NCBI GenBank assembly: GCA_009664345.1
Contig: CP043547.1
Location: 3,748,709 to 3,812,708 of the forward strand
DNA length: 64,000 nt
DNA from: Planctomycetales bacterium 10988
GTDB lineage: Bacteria; Planctomycetota; Planctomycetia; Pirellulales; Pb10988
Direction: 5' to 3'
Part shown: one piece after another, positions 35,380 through 45,481 of the stretch
How the letters are laid out: the number at the start of each line of letters is the position of its first letter
Position numbering within the stretch: position 1 is the stretch's first letter
Program-made: the position numbers and the translations under genes
Notes under the pieces: model-generated
The model's input: only the letters and a program-made list of their open reading frames with translations
Told to the model about the DNA's origin: nothing
Database searches by the model: none

Positions 35380-36396
35380 GTGGAATCGTTTGAGCATTTA
35401 TTGGCGATTTGTCGCAAGATGGAGGGAATTCAGAACGCGCAGAAGCCTTCCCCGGAGTTGATCGCCGCCAGCGAAGGTTTTATGCGGGCCTTTCACGCGA
35501 CACGGGAACTCCCGGAGCGGGCCTTTCGGGCGATCGCGTTGTTGCCGCCGACGGGAGCTGCTTGGATCGCGGTCCTGTTCGGGTCTTGTGTGGAAAGAGG
35601 ACTCGATCCGACGATGACCGGGCCAGGATTGTGGAACTTATTGCTATCGTGGCTCGAACTCTTTCCTCCTTCGCCGGAGTCCGAGGAAGAAGACGAAGAT
35701 GAGGAAGCACCGCCGGAACTAAACGAGGTCCAGGCGAAACACGCCGAGGCGTTGCCGATGTTATGCCAAGCGGTCGTCTCCCACGTTGCTCGGATGCCTG
35801 AGTTTTGGGAGCAACGTCGACGCGATTGGCCGCTCCATCGACGGTTGGGCTTCCTCAAGTCTTATGTGCCGGAATTGGAGTGGATTCTCACTTTATTGAA
35901 CAAGCGGGATGGGCGGCTGATGGTTGTTCATGGCGAAAGCGGGAGGGTGCTGGAGGCCCATTATCAAAATGTCGCCAACTGTTTTCATCTATTTTCGCTG
36001 TTGCAAATCGCCATCGGCAAGCAATTACCAGGCGGCCGCGAGCCTGATCCGCAGGTGGTCGCGACGGTGACCAACATGGAGGGCCATCAGAGCGGGGACT
36101 CCGCTTGGTGGCATTATGGCAGCCCTTTTTCGAAGGAAGCCAATATCGCCGCGTCGATCTGGGGCGAAGGCCATGTCGATGAAATTCCTGAGATCGATGG
36201 CTATCAAGTGATGATCCTCTGGCCGATGATTGTCGGGCATCGCAGTTGGGACGCCGGTTTCTTCGGTCCAGCGATCGAATCCGCGATGCCGAAGCTTACA
36301 ATCCTCCGTGAACTTCCCCGCTCCGAAGCCCAATCCTGGTGCCAACGCCTATCTCTCCAACCTAAACCCAAAAAACGCTTTTGGCCTTTCGGATAA
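35380..36396 (+). CDS. Unknown partner of the MoxR-like ATPase
   Basis: About 338 residues from GTG 35380, preceded by AAAGAGAAAG; no ATG fits near the frame's opening. Soluble, with an acidic run near residues 105-118 (E-S-E-E-E-D-E-D-E-E) and many Trp in the C-terminal half. No MIDAS motif or catalytic signature is seen. It follows the ATPase by 47 nt on the same strand, so it is a candidate substrate or adaptor. The last codons contain a near copy of the A-tract/T-tract motif (36370-36382). Confidence 0.6.
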   Translation: MESFEHLLAICRKMEGIQNAQKPSPELIAASEGFMRAFHATRELPERAFRAIALLPPTGAAWIAVLFGSCVERGLDPTMTGPGLWNLLLSWLELFPPSPESEEEDEDEEAPPELNEVQAKHAEALPMLCQAVVSHVARMPEFWEQRRRDWPLHRRLGFLKSYVPELEWILTLLNKRDGRLMVVHGESGRVLEAHYQNVANCFHLFSLLQIAIGKQLPGGREPDPQVVATVTNMEGHQSGDSAWWHYGSPFSKEANIAASIWGEGHVDEIPEIDGYQVMILWPMIVGHRSWDAGFFGPAIESAMPKLTILRELPRSEAQSWCQRLSLQPKPKKRFWPFG

Positions 36397-36424
36397 GGTT
36401 TGAAAGCAGATAGAGAGCCCATCA

Positions 36425-37336
36425 ATGAACGAAGAAGCGTCGGACACATTTGATCAACAGCTTGATGAGGCAATCGCAGACTATACAGAGCTTTTAAAAA
36501 AAGCACCTAACATTGATCAAATAGATGCTCATCTAGCAAAATATGAAATCTGCAAAGTTCAAACTCTTCTTGAGCCCGCTAGGGATGGAAATCCGAAGGC
36601 CCAAACCCTGTTAGGGATTTGCCACCTGGTCGGTTATGACACGGACTTGTGGTATCTTCAGTCTTCTTATTGGCTTAAGAAAGCCGCAGAACAGGGAGTC
36701 CCCTTAGCTCAGTGGTACACCGGCTATTCTTATTACCATGGGTTAGGTTATCAGGAAGATTATGAAGAAACGAGAAGGTGGTATGAGGCTGCGACTCAGC
36801 AAAAGTTTTATCCGGCTTATGTCGGCTTAGGGCTCCTCTATCATTTTGGTTTGGGGGTTGAGGAAGACCATGACAAAGCTTTTAGCCTGTATCTTTCCGC
36901 CGCTGAAGCCGGCTATGCTGCCGGACAATATCATGTTGGCAAGGCATATATCGAGGAAAGAGGGGTTGAAAAAAATTATCAAAAGGCTTTCGAATGGTTA
37001 AGCTTGGCTGCCAAGGCAGGATATCCTAAGGCGCAGCACGCCTTAAGCGATTTGTATCTAGATGGACGGGGAGTCAAGCAAGACCACAAAGAGGCTTTCA
37101 AATGGGTCAAGAAGTCCGCCAGTGAACATTACCCAGGGGGATTATCCGCGCTCGGATGTTTTTATGTAAATGGTTGGGGAGTAGAAAAAGACTATCAAAA
37201 GGCAAGAGACCTGTTTGATGAGGCTACCGATCTGGGGGATAGGGACGCTTATGCTTTTATTGCTTTTTTATATCGAGAGGGTTTAGGTGTAGAAAAAGAC
37301 CTTGAAAAGGCAGAGTACTATTACGACCTTTCATAA
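36425..37336 (+). CDS. Sel1-repeat protein
   Basis: A 303-residue soluble protein made of about six Sel1-type repeats from residue ~75 to the end, each with the pattern A-x-x-G-x-x-x-A-Q-x-x-L-G-x-x-Y-x-x-G-x-G-V-x-x-D-x-x-x-A. No signal peptide, so a cytoplasmic scaffold. Its base composition is more AT-rich than the genes on either side, which may indicate a different history. It starts 28 nt after the MoxR partner gene. Confidence 0.85.
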   Translation: MNEEASDTFDQQLDEAIADYTELLKKAPNIDQIDAHLAKYEICKVQTLLEPARDGNPKAQTLLGICHLVGYDTDLWYLQSSYWLKKAAEQGVPLAQWYTGYSYYHGLGYQEDYEETRRWYEAATQQKFYPAYVGLGLLYHFGLGVEEDHDKAFSLYLSAAEAGYAAGQYHVGKAYIEERGVEKNYQKAFEWLSLAAKAGYPKAQHALSDLYLDGRGVKQDHKEAFKWVKKSASEHYPGGLSALGCFYVNGWGVEKDYQKARDLFDEATDLGDRDAYAFIAFLYREGLGVEKDLEKAEYYYDLS

Positions 37337-37416
37337 TGAAGCATTTGAGAGAATTTTTCTATTATAGTAGGCAGAGGCTCGTGAATACATTTCTTCGTGG
37401 TTGGTAAAGGATGGGG

Positions 37417-38808
37417 ATGATGAAGCGGACGGCGGAACAACTTCGCGAAGATTGTATCGCGATTTGGCAAGCGGGCGTGGATGCGGTTCGTCCGGAAGTC
37501 TTGCTGCCTCGGGTGGTGCGGGTCGATGGCGAGCAGCTTTCCATTGCGAATAAGACCTTCGACTTGGGAAAAGTGCGGCGGATCGTAGTCGTCGGAGCCG
37601 GTAAGGCAGGGGCGGCGATGGCCGAGGCGTTGGAGGAATGTCTAGGGCTGCCGCTGATGAAGGCGAAGGATGTCATCGGCTGGGTGAATGTGCCGGAAGA
37701 TTGCGTGAAGGAGCTGAGTTGTGTTCATCTGAACGGTGCCCGACCGGCGGGAGTGAACGAGCCAACCGAGGCCGGCGTGGAAGGGACCGAGAAAATTCTC
37801 GAACTCGTCCGTTCCTTACAAGGAGAGGATCTAGGAATCGTGTTGATTTCCGGAGGCGGTTCGGCCTTGCTGCCTGCTCCGATCGAGGGGATTTCTTTAG
37901 AACAAAAGCAAGCCATCACGCGGTGGCTCAGTTCGCGTGGGGCGACGATTCAAGAGATGAACGCGGTGAGGAAACAGCTCAGCCTCATCAAAGGGGGCGG
38001 GTTAGCGGAGGCCTGCCGACAGGGGGAGTTGATTTCGTTGATCTTGTCCGATGTCACCGGCGATCCGCTCGAGGTCATTGCCTCAGGCCCCACGGTGCCC
38101 GACACCTCCACGCCGCAGCAAGCTTTGGCCATTCTGCAAACCTATCAAGCCAGCGAGGCCGATTGGTTCCCGCAAGTTCAAGCAGTCTTGCAGCAGAAAC
38201 AAACGGAATCTGGGGAAAGTACGAAACCGACGCTTTACCCCCAGGTGACGAATTGCCTGATCGGCAGCAACGCCACGGCCGTCGAAGCAGCCGGAGAAGA
38301 AGCGAAGCGACGAGGTTATCACCCCCTTTGCCGTTCGGCCCAAGAACCGGAAGGGGAAGCGGAAGAAGTTGGTCGACAACTCGCCAGGGCTGCTCATCAA
38401 TTACAAGTGCAGCAAGATATGGAATTCCCCGGTTTGGAATCCGGTTACGACTGTTTGATTTCTGGCGGAGAGCCGATCGTGAAGCTGGCACCAGCGGGCG
38501 AACGCGGCAAAGGAGGCCGCAATCAACAGTTGGTCTTGGCCGCCCTCGAAGAGTTGCTTCCCGATCAAGTGCAAGAGATGGCGTTTCTCTCCGGGGGAAC
38601 TGACGGAGAAGATGGTCCGACGAATGCCGCCGGGGCAATCTTTGATCATGAGCTAGCGACCGCCGTTCGCACAAAGGGCCTCGATCCGCAAGATTTTCTG
38701 AAACGCAATGATGCCTATCACTTCTTCGAACCGCTCGGCGGACTACTGATTACCGGGCCGACCAATACGAACGTGATGGATATTAGGGTGATTGTTTCGC
38801 AGGGGTAG
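37417..38808 (+). CDS. Glycerate 2-kinase (MOFRL/GckA family)
   Basis: About 463 residues. Phosphorylates D-glycerate to 2-phosphoglycerate using ATP. Family signatures are V-V-G-A-G-K-A-G-A-A-M near residue 55-65, L-I-S-G-G-G-S-A-L-L-P-A-P near 147, I-L-S-D-V-T-G-D-P-L near 210 and the MOFRL-domain L-S-G-G-T-D-G-E-D-G-P-T-N-A-A-G near 392. Three in-frame ATGs lie at 37411, 37417 and 37420; AAAGG fits the second best. No other glycolate or serine-cycle gene is adjacent. Confidence 0.9.
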   Translation: MMKRTAEQLREDCIAIWQAGVDAVRPEVLLPRVVRVDGEQLSIANKTFDLGKVRRIVVVGAGKAGAAMAEALEECLGLPLMKAKDVIGWVNVPEDCVKELSCVHLNGARPAGVNEPTEAGVEGTEKILELVRSLQGEDLGIVLISGGGSALLPAPIEGISLEQKQAITRWLSSRGATIQEMNAVRKQLSLIKGGGLAEACRQGELISLILSDVTGDPLEVIASGPTVPDTSTPQQALAILQTYQASEADWFPQVQAVLQQKQTESGESTKPTLYPQVTNCLIGSNATAVEAAGEEAKRRGYHPLCRSAQEPEGEAEEVGRQLARAAHQLQVQQDMEFPGLESGYDCLISGGEPIVKLAPAGERGKGGRNQQLVLAALEELLPDQVQEMAFLSGGTDGEDGPTNAAGAIFDHELATAVRTKGLDPQDFLKRNDAYHFFEPLGGLLITGPTNTNVMDIRVIVSQG

Positions 38809-38881
38809 CGGACTTCGGCGAGATTGAACAAGCACCAGGGAAGCGGATCGTGTCCGGGGTTCGGCAATGTTTACATTATTT

Positions 38882-38895
38882 AAAAAGTGCTTTTT
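38882..38895. promoter_or_regulatory. A5-N-YR-N-T5 motif, core GTGC
   Basis: Exact instance, 74 nt after the glycerate kinase stop, with the same core and following G as the copy at 11901. Confidence 0.6.
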
Positions 38896-39031
38896 GCATA
38901 TTTTCTGAAGCAATAGGTTTTCATCGATCGATAGGTATTCCCGCTTCGTCCCGAAACCTGAATCCTGAACCCCGAAACCGATCCGTTACCCTGGTTTTCG
39001 TGAAGCTCCGCCGAGACAGGTTTCCCTGCCC

Positions 39032-39790
39032 TCAATCCATTCCCCCGCCGGAATCAAAACCGCCGCCGGAGTCGCTTCCTCCCCAATCGCTGCCCCCGCC
39101 ACTGTCACTGGTCCAGTCGCTTCCACTATTGAAGAAACCGCCCCAACCTTCGCTACGGTGGTGATCCTCATGGCGAACAGGGGATTCGTTATTTAAGAAA
39201 TGCAACGGATGCCCCGGCGAGGCGAACGGCGAGTTCGAGTCGGATTCCTCGTAGGTTTCATGATAGGTGTTGGTGGTCGAACGATTGTCAAAAGCATGCG
39301 TTCGCTGCATGCGATAACGGCGGTAAGCGGATTGATAATCATTGGCCTTCACAAAAACATAAATGCTATTGAAGAGACCAAGCCCAATAAAGACGAGGCC
39401 GAAGAGGGCGAATTGTTCGTTGATTTGCGAAACGAAGGCCATCCAAAACACTCCGAAAGCGACGACCCCCACCCCCATGAGAATCGCCATCGTTTTGGAA
39501 GGGGCCATTTTTTGCCCGTGTTTGCCACGCAACATCAGGTCATCGCGGCGAGCCGTCCATTGGCGGTCGATCGTCTCGATGGTCTCCTTGAACTTCAGTT
39601 CGGCAACTTCTTCCTCAAGTTCATCCACCCGCTTGCGGCGTTGCGTTGCGGATTCAGCATAGACCTGATCACGATCTCGCTTAATCCGAAGGGAACTGTC
39701 GCAATGAGCGCAGGTGATCACCTCAAGTTCGGCGGGAACTTTGAGCGGAGCACCACACTGGCTGCAACTGACGGATTCGGTCCCTGCCAT
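39032..39790 (-). CDS. Zinc-ribbon membrane protein with Gly/Ser-rich tail
   Basis: About 252 residues from the ATG at 39790, chosen because TTGAGGACGC precedes it; the frame stays open upstream but is not coding-like. Residues ~7-30 hold two C-x-x-C pairs (C-S-Q-C-G-A-P, C-A-H-C-D) of a zinc ribbon. Next come a short coiled coil (~45-65), two membrane helices (~100-140), an arginine-rich segment, and a ~40-residue tail of repeated Gly/Ser/Asp with S-D-W-G-G and G-G-G-F-D. Role unknown; the tail resembles those of planctomycete TPM-domain proteins. Confidence 0.65.
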   Translation of the reverse strand: MAGTESVSCSQCGAPLKVPAELEVITCAHCDSSLRIKRDRDQVYAESATQRRKRVDELEEEVAELKFKETIETIDRQWTARRDDLMLRGKHGQKMAPSKTMAILMGVGVVAFGVFWMAFVSQINEQFALFGLVFIGLGLFNSIYVFVKANDYQSAYRRYRMQRTHAFDNRSTTNTYHETYEESDSNSPFASPGHPLHFLNNESPVRHEDHHRSEGWGGFFNSGSDWTSDSGGGSDWGGSDSGGGFDSGGGMD

Positions 39791-39984
39791 CGCTGCGTCC
39801 TCAACCAAATTTCGGGGAAGTTCATCTCGTGGACAAAATGTCCTCTTCGGCACAAGAGGCCAAAACCATACCTTCTTTCTATCAAAGAACGTATCGAATT
39901 GCGAAATAGATCCCTGAAAAGTCGAGAAATCTTCCCGAGAAGGTAACTTCCCCATCAATAACAGTCTGGTTGAAGCTGAGTAAA

Positions 39985-41079
39985 TTACCCTGCGTAACCG
40001 GTGCCGGAGGAGACGACTTTTTGCTTCCCAGCTTGGCAGTCTTCGACGGTAGCCGCGAGGTTTTCGCAGGCCCGCTCGACCGCTTCACGATCGACATCCA
40101 GATGAGTACACATGCGAATGCGTGAGGTTCCCATCGAGAGCGATGCGGTTCCTTTTTCGCGAAGTCTCGACACAAAGCCTTTGGCAGTATCGAGTTTTGA
40201 ATCGACATCGAAGAAGACAAGATTGGTATCGACGGGATCATTGACCAAGGTGAGGCCAGGGAGTTCGCGGATGGTTTCCGCTAAGAGTTGGGCGTGTTGA
40301 TGGTCTTCAGCCAGGCGTTCGAAGTGATTTTCAATCGCATAATGGGCAGCAGCCGCCAGAATCCCGGCTTGCCGCATTCCTCCACCAAGCATCTTGCGAA
40401 TGCGACGGGCTTGGCGAATCAAGTCGCGAGGTCCAGCCAAGGCCGACCCGACCGGGGCACCTAAACCTTTGCTAAAACAGACGTTAACCGTATCGAAGTG
40501 CTGCGACCAGTCTTTGAGAGCAATGCCGCTGGCAACGCAAGCATTCCACAAGCGGGCTCCGTCGAGATGGGTACTCAGGCCGTTTTCATGAGCCCAATGG
40601 CAAATCGCTTCCACTTCGTCATAAGGTTGAATTCGTCCCCCGGCCCGATTGTGGGTATTTTCCAAAGCCACCAGCCGCGTTCGAACACAATGGTCATCGG
40701 CAGGAAGAAGGTGATCTTGAACATCGGCCAGGGTCAAAATGCCCCGTTCTTTTCCATAAAGACACCTCGTCGTGACTCCACTAAGCTGGGCGGCGGCCCC
40801 TTGTTCATAGTTATAAATGTGGCAATCTTGTTCGCAGAGAAGTTCGTCGCCGGGTTGGGTGTGAACTTTAATTCCTAGTTGATTACTCATCGTTCCCGAA
40901 GGGACAAAGAGGGCCGCTTCTTTTCCCAACCGATTCGCAACAAGTTCTTCCAAGGCAAGAATGCTCGGATCATCGCCCATGACATCATCGCCGACCTCCG
41001 CGGAAGCCATGACTTGCCGCATCCTGGCAGTCGGTCGGGTGACGGTATCGCTACGAAAGTCATCAAAGGCGACGGTCAT
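39985..41079 (-). CDS. ltaE: Low-specificity L-threonine aldolase
   Basis: A 364-residue PLP enzyme that splits threonine or allo-threonine into glycine and acetaldehyde. The N-terminus D-F-R-S-D-T-V-T-R-P-T, the F-V-P-S-G-T-M-S-N-Q segment and the H-L-D-G-A-R-L-W-N motif are diagnostic. The PLP lysine lies in C-F-S-K-G-L-G-A-P-V-G. The ATG at 41079 follows AAGGGAAAAG. Length and motifs are complete. Confidence 0.93.
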   Translation of the reverse strand: MTVAFDDFRSDTVTRPTARMRQVMASAEVGDDVMGDDPSILALEELVANRLGKEAALFVPSGTMSNQLGIKVHTQPGDELLCEQDCHIYNYEQGAAAQLSGVTTRCLYGKERGILTLADVQDHLLPADDHCVRTRLVALENTHNRAGGRIQPYDEVEAICHWAHENGLSTHLDGARLWNACVASGIALKDWSQHFDTVNVCFSKGLGAPVGSALAGPRDLIRQARRIRKMLGGGMRQAGILAAAAHYAIENHFERLAEDHQHAQLLAETIRELPGLTLVNDPVDTNLVFFDVDSKLDTAKGFVSRLREKGTASLSMGTSRIRMCTHLDVDREAVERACENLAATVEDCQAGKQKVVSSGTGYAG

Positions 41080-41440
41080 TTTCTTTTCCCTTAAAAAACG
41101 AAAAAAATCCTTAGTACGAATCTCAAAAGTTAGGAACAAAGGTGAAAACCAACACTCTATTCTACTCATGCGTACACGAAAAACGAAGGGTTCACGCTCT
41201 TTTTCATTCCCATCTTCTTTAGACAACGATTGTCCATGCCCGGTTCTAAGATGGAAAAAAATCGAGATTGCTTAAAAGTCCGCCTTCGGTTACTGTTTCC
41301 TTGGTTAGCTTAGGTCATTGCTTGTAAGTAAATGTTAAAAAACGACTTGCGAACCGTAAGTTTCTCAGGAATCCGAGTCCGTCCAGCAGGCTGGTTTGGC
41401 GAAGGAAACCTCCCTCTCTATACTTCAGTACAGATTTTGC
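41080..41440. other. Divergent intergenic region
   Basis: About 360 bases between ltaE (minus) and the next plus-strand gene. No gene seen; promoters for both must lie here. Confidence 0.35.
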
Positions 41441-42055
41441 ATGAAGATTTCTTCATCAAATCCCACAAGGGGAAAGATTTTCAACGTCTGGAGAGGACTG
41501 TGGCCAGGGGTTTGGTCGCTTTGGCGGCAAGGTTCGTGGCTGGGTTTGGTTTCCGCGGTGCTTTTTGCTTGGTCACTCTGCGGACTTTTGCTGCTGACTT
41601 GGCATTGGAGCGAGTGGTTTTCGCCCCTTTTTCGAGAAGTGGGGTGGGCAGGTTTAGGGACTTGGGTAGGATTTTCTTGTTGGAAGGCCGGTTCCCAAGC
41701 GCCACAAGATGCGAAGTGTCCCGACCCGCTTATTCATTTTTATGAGCTTTATTTACAAAACGAATGGCAAACGCTGCTGACGGAACTCCCCCAATATTTA
41801 GTACGGTCTCCGCAAGACCTTCCGGTGCGGTTGCTTTATGCGACGCTCCTGCGAAAGCAAAAGGATTATCGTGCGGCCCGTTCTCAGCTCTCCCAATTGA
41901 TCAATCTCCCCGACTCGGACCGTTGGCAAACGGAGATTGAACGCGAACAACGGCTTTTGATGAGAGATGCCTCTTCGCAAGTGGAAGAAGCGGAAAAGGA
42001 TACGGAGCAAGCGAACCGCGAGGACTTGGAAGACGTATCAGTAGTATCCTCCTAG
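41441..42055 (+). CDS. Membrane protein with short TPR-like tail
   Basis: About 204 residues from the ATG at 41441. Two adjacent membrane helices (about residues 32-55 and 65-85) are followed by a cytosolic domain with TPR-like helices (Y-E-L-Y-L-Q-N-E-W ... L-L-Y-A-T-L-L-R-K-Q-K-D-Y-R-A-A-R) and an acidic tail. Family not recognised. It precedes clpC by 616 nt on the same strand and is probably transcribed separately. Confidence 0.6.
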   Translation: MKISSSNPTRGKIFNVWRGLWPGVWSLWRQGSWLGLVSAVLFAWSLCGLLLLTWHWSEWFSPLFREVGWAGLGTWVGFSCWKAGSQAPQDAKCPDPLIHFYELYLQNEWQTLLTELPQYLVRSPQDLPVRLLYATLLRKQKDYRAARSQLSQLINLPDSDRWQTEIEREQRLLMRDASSQVEEAEKDTEQANREDLEDVSVVSS

Positions 42056-42671
42056 GCTTCGGGGCTTTCTTCTCTACACGAATGCAAGATCGATGGAAGT
42101 TTCGGCTTACCTTTCTTGCTCGATCGTGGAATTTTTCTGTGGAATGAAATCCAGTTCGGCGAAATACAAACTTGTCGAGATTACGAATCAATCCGCAAAA
42201 TCCCCCCCTGTTTTTCAGGGGCGAAATCCGTTTCTCCTCTTCTAGGTCCGGACTATGGTATAGAAACCCCTAACGAGGGGCTCTCCAGGAGCGTGAATGT
42301 GAAGATTCCTCAAAGTTCTTGAACTCTAGCAACTTCTGCAAGGCCAAGGGGTTGAGACAGGATTTCCCGCAAAACCGTCAGATCATGACATCGGGATCTA
42401 CAATCCTCCGCCGGAATTGCATAAGATAAGAGTGTGGATCGCTACAAGTAATTTTTCTAACTTATACAAACTTATAAAACTCGATGGTTCGTCTTTGGAT
42501 ATCCTCGGTGGATCAAACAAGCGAAAGACGAGACTAACTGACAGATTGAGTAGTACGTGAGGCGAAAACTTCAGAAAGGCCGTTTTTCTGAAGCCTGGAA
42601 TTGGACCGTTAGACAGACCTTTCAATTCTTCTTTCTCCCCCCTGCTACGAGGAAATGGATGGAGTGACGCG
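42056..42671. other. 616-bp clpC upstream region
   Basis: No gene seen. Two GC-rich hairpins: CCCCTG/CAGGGG at 42205-42221, and CCCCT/AGGGG around 42267-42280. They may terminate the upstream gene weakly or act in the clpC leader. A GGAG element lies about 8 nt before the clpC start. Confidence 0.45.
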
Positions 42672-45224
42672 ATGTACGAACGCTTCACCGATCGTGCTCG
42701 CAAGGTGATGCAGTTGGCCAATCAAGAAGGGCAACGATTCAACCATGAGTACATCGGCACAGAGCATGTTTTGCTCGGTTTAATTAAAGAAGGCAGTGGA
42801 GTCGCTGCCAACGTTCTCAAAAATCTCGATGTCGATCTGCGTAAGATTCGCCAAGAAGTCGAAAAGCTCGTCCAACGTGGTCCGGGCACCCCGACGCCGG
42901 GCAAACTTCCGCAGACGCCGCGTGTCAAAAAAGTGATCGAATATTCGATCGAAGAAGCCCAAAACCTGAACCACAATTATGTAGGTACCGAACATCTACT
43001 CCTGGGGCTTTTGCGTGAAAAAGAAGGAGTAGCCGCTCAGGTCTTGATCAATCTGGGCCTCAAATTGGAAGAGGTCCGCCAAGAGGTGCTCAACCTTTTG
43101 GGCCATGTTTCCGATGCCGATGAAGGCAGTGAACAACTATCCGCCACAGAGGAGGGAGAAATGGCTAGCGAGTCTCCCAAGAGCGGGAAGTCCAAGACTC
43201 CGGCCTTGGACAGCTTTGGTCGAGACCTCACTGAGCTGGCCCGGCAAGGGAAGCTTGATCCGGTCATTGGCCGCGAAAAGGAAATCGAACGGGTGACGCA
43301 AGTCCTCAGCCGGCGGACGAAAAACAATCCGGTCCTGCTGGGAGAAGCAGGTGTCGGAAAGACGGCCATCGTCGAAGGCTTCGCTCAGCGGGTCATCGAC
43401 GGCGATGTTCCCGAATCTCTTTCGGATCGCCGCATTGTCGTGCTCGACCTCGCCATGATGGTCGCAGGGACGAAGTATCGTGGGCAATTCGAAGAGCGGA
43501 TCAAAGCCGTGATGAACGAAGTTCGCCGCGTGCAAAATACGATTCTCTTCATTGATGAAATGCACACGCTCGTCGGTGCCGGGGGTGCCGAAGGGGCCAT
43601 CGATGCGGCCAACGTCCTCAAGCCATCTTTGGCCCGGGGCGAAATCCAATGTATCGGGGCCACGACGCTCGATGAATATCGGAAGCATATCGAAAAGGAT
43701 ACCGCCCTCGCTCGCCGCTTCCAGGAAGTGATCGTCAATCCGCCTTCGCAAGAAGAAGCGGTCGAGATCCTCCGCGGTTTGCGAGATCGTTACGAAGAAC
43801 ATCACCGCGTTCGCATTACCGACGATGCTTTGGAATCCTCGGTGGAGCTGGCGGCCCGTTATATTACTGGCCGTTGCTTGCCGGATAAAGCAATCGATGT
43901 CATTGACGAAGCCGGTGCCCGTGTCCGCCTCAAAGCGATGACCCGGCCGCCGGACCTTAAAGAGATCGATGAAAAGATCGAACGCTTGAATAAAGAAAAG
44001 GAAGAAGCGGTCGCCAATCAAGATTTCGAGAAAGCGGCCTCCTTCCGCGATCAAGCCGAGAAGCTGAAAAATCGCAAGAAAGAGATCGTCCAAGACTGGC
44101 GAGAACAGGCCAATCAAACCGGCGGCATCGTCGATGAAGAAGTGGTCTCCGAGGTCGTTTCCAAAATGACCGGGATTCCGCTGACCCGCATGACGACCGA
44201 AGAAACCCAACGCTTAATGGCGATGGAAGATGAACTTCACCGTCGTGTGATCGGTCAAGACGAAGCCGTCAAGTCGATCTCCAAAGCCGTTCGCCGCAGT
44301 CGCAGTGGCCTCAAAGACCCCAAACGTCCGACCGGATGCTTCATCTTTGCCGGACCGACGGGTGTCGGGAAGACCTTGCTGGCCAAGGCCCTGGCCGAAT
44401 TTATGTTCGGCGATGAGGACGCCCTCATTCAAGTTGACATGAGCGAATATATGGAGAAGCACAACGTCAGCCGTTTGGTTGGTGCCCCTCCAGGCTATGT
44501 CGGTTATGAAGAAGGCGGTCAGCTCACCGAAAAGATTCGCCGCCGTCCTTACGCGGTGGTCTTGCTCGATGAGATTGAAAAAGCCCACGGCGATGTCTTC
44601 AACATGCTGTTGCAAGTGATGGAAGAAGGCCGACTTACCGATAGCTTCGGGCGTCAGGTCGATTTCCGCAACACGATCTTGATCATGACGACGAACGCCG
44701 GAGCGGAAGTGATTACCCGAGGAGAAAGCTTCGGCTTCCAACGCTTTGATGAAGATTCGACCTATCAAGGCATGAAAGACCGCGTGAAGGATCAGATCGG
44801 GAAATATTTCCGACCGGAATTCCTCAACCGGGTCGATGACACGATCGTCTTCCGTCAGCTTCAAAACGCCGATTTGCAAGAGATCGTCGATATCGAGCTT
44901 TCCAAAGTTCGCGAACGTCTCAAAGATCGCGGCCTGGAATTGGTCCTCACCGACGAAGCGAAAGAGTTGCTGGTCAGCCGTGGTTCGAATGTCGAATACG
45001 GGGCCCGTCCGCTCCGCCGCGCGATCGAACATTCGGTGGAAGACCCACTCTCCGAAGAACTCCTCAAAGGCGAGTTCGACGAGAACGACACCATCACCGT
45101 GAAGGTTCGCGAAGTCGGCGAAGAGAAGCAACTTTATTTCGAAGGCAGTTCATCTCCGAAAGAACCCAAAGAAGAAGTCGCCCACGCGAGCACTTCCTCG
45201 GAAGGAACCCCCTCGGAAGAGTAA
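42672..45224 (+). CDS. clpC: ClpC ATPase, Clp protease unfoldase subunit
   Basis: An 850-residue Hsp100 protein that unfolds substrates for ClpP. Two Clp N repeats lie at about 1-75 and 80-150. AAA domain 1 has Walker A G-E-A-G-V-G-K-T near 223; a UVR-type motif (F-E-K-A-A-S-F-R-D) at about 455 marks the M-domain of the ClpC class. AAA domain 2 has Walker A G-P-T-G-V-G-K-T near 560 and ends in the P-L-R-R-A-I-E motif. The tail after ~830 is a Glu/Ser-rich extension. No clpP or mcs genes adjoin it. Confidence 0.96.
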   Translation: MYERFTDRARKVMQLANQEGQRFNHEYIGTEHVLLGLIKEGSGVAANVLKNLDVDLRKIRQEVEKLVQRGPGTPTPGKLPQTPRVKKVIEYSIEEAQNLNHNYVGTEHLLLGLLREKEGVAAQVLINLGLKLEEVRQEVLNLLGHVSDADEGSEQLSATEEGEMASESPKSGKSKTPALDSFGRDLTELARQGKLDPVIGREKEIERVTQVLSRRTKNNPVLLGEAGVGKTAIVEGFAQRVIDGDVPESLSDRRIVVLDLAMMVAGTKYRGQFEERIKAVMNEVRRVQNTILFIDEMHTLVGAGGAEGAIDAANVLKPSLARGEIQCIGATTLDEYRKHIEKDTALARRFQEVIVNPPSQEEAVEILRGLRDRYEEHHRVRITDDALESSVELAARYITGRCLPDKAIDVIDEAGARVRLKAMTRPPDLKEIDEKIERLNKEKEEAVANQDFEKAASFRDQAEKLKNRKKEIVQDWREQANQTGGIVDEEVVSEVVSKMTGIPLTRMTTEETQRLMAMEDELHRRVIGQDEAVKSISKAVRRSRSGLKDPKRPTGCFIFAGPTGVGKTLLAKALAEFMFGDEDALIQVDMSEYMEKHNVSRLVGAPPGYVGYEEGGQLTEKIRRRPYAVVLLDEIEKAHGDVFNMLLQVMEEGRLTDSFGRQVDFRNTILIMTTNAGAEVITRGESFGFQRFDEDSTYQGMKDRVKDQIGKYFRPEFLNRVDDTIVFRQLQNADLQEIVDIELSKVRERLKDRGLELVLTDEAKELLVSRGSNVEYGARPLRRAIEHSVEDPLSEELLKGEFDENDTITVKVREVGEEKQLYFEGSSSPKEPKEEVAHASTSSEGTPSEE

Positions 45225-45247
45225 TCGCTCTCGATCGATAAAAAACT

Positions 45248-45261
45248 AAAAAGCACTTTTT
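45248..45261. promoter_or_regulatory. A5-N-YR-N-T5 motif, core GCAC
   Basis: Exact instance, 24 nt after the clpC stop and immediately before its terminator. Confidence 0.6.
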
Positions 45262-45263
45262 AT

Positions 45264-45306
45264 AAGCGGCGTGAAAGCACCTTGGTTTTCACGCCGCTTT
45301 TTTTTT
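45264..45306 (+). terminator. clpC intrinsic terminator
   Basis: Perfect 13-bp stem (45264-45276 with 45287-45299), 10-nt loop, then a run of nine T. Confidence 0.93.
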
Positions 45307-45481
45307 GCGCCAGTCGATAAGCAGCATATCTTAGCTGGCAAAGACAAGCTTTTCATTGTAAAAACAAATATTTTAAATTCCATGAATTTTATAATAAGCA
45401 ATAGATTTAATAGCATTTACCTTTTATACTTTCGTTACACTTACAACTAAATCTCTATTTCAATCATTACAGAGGCGTTCC

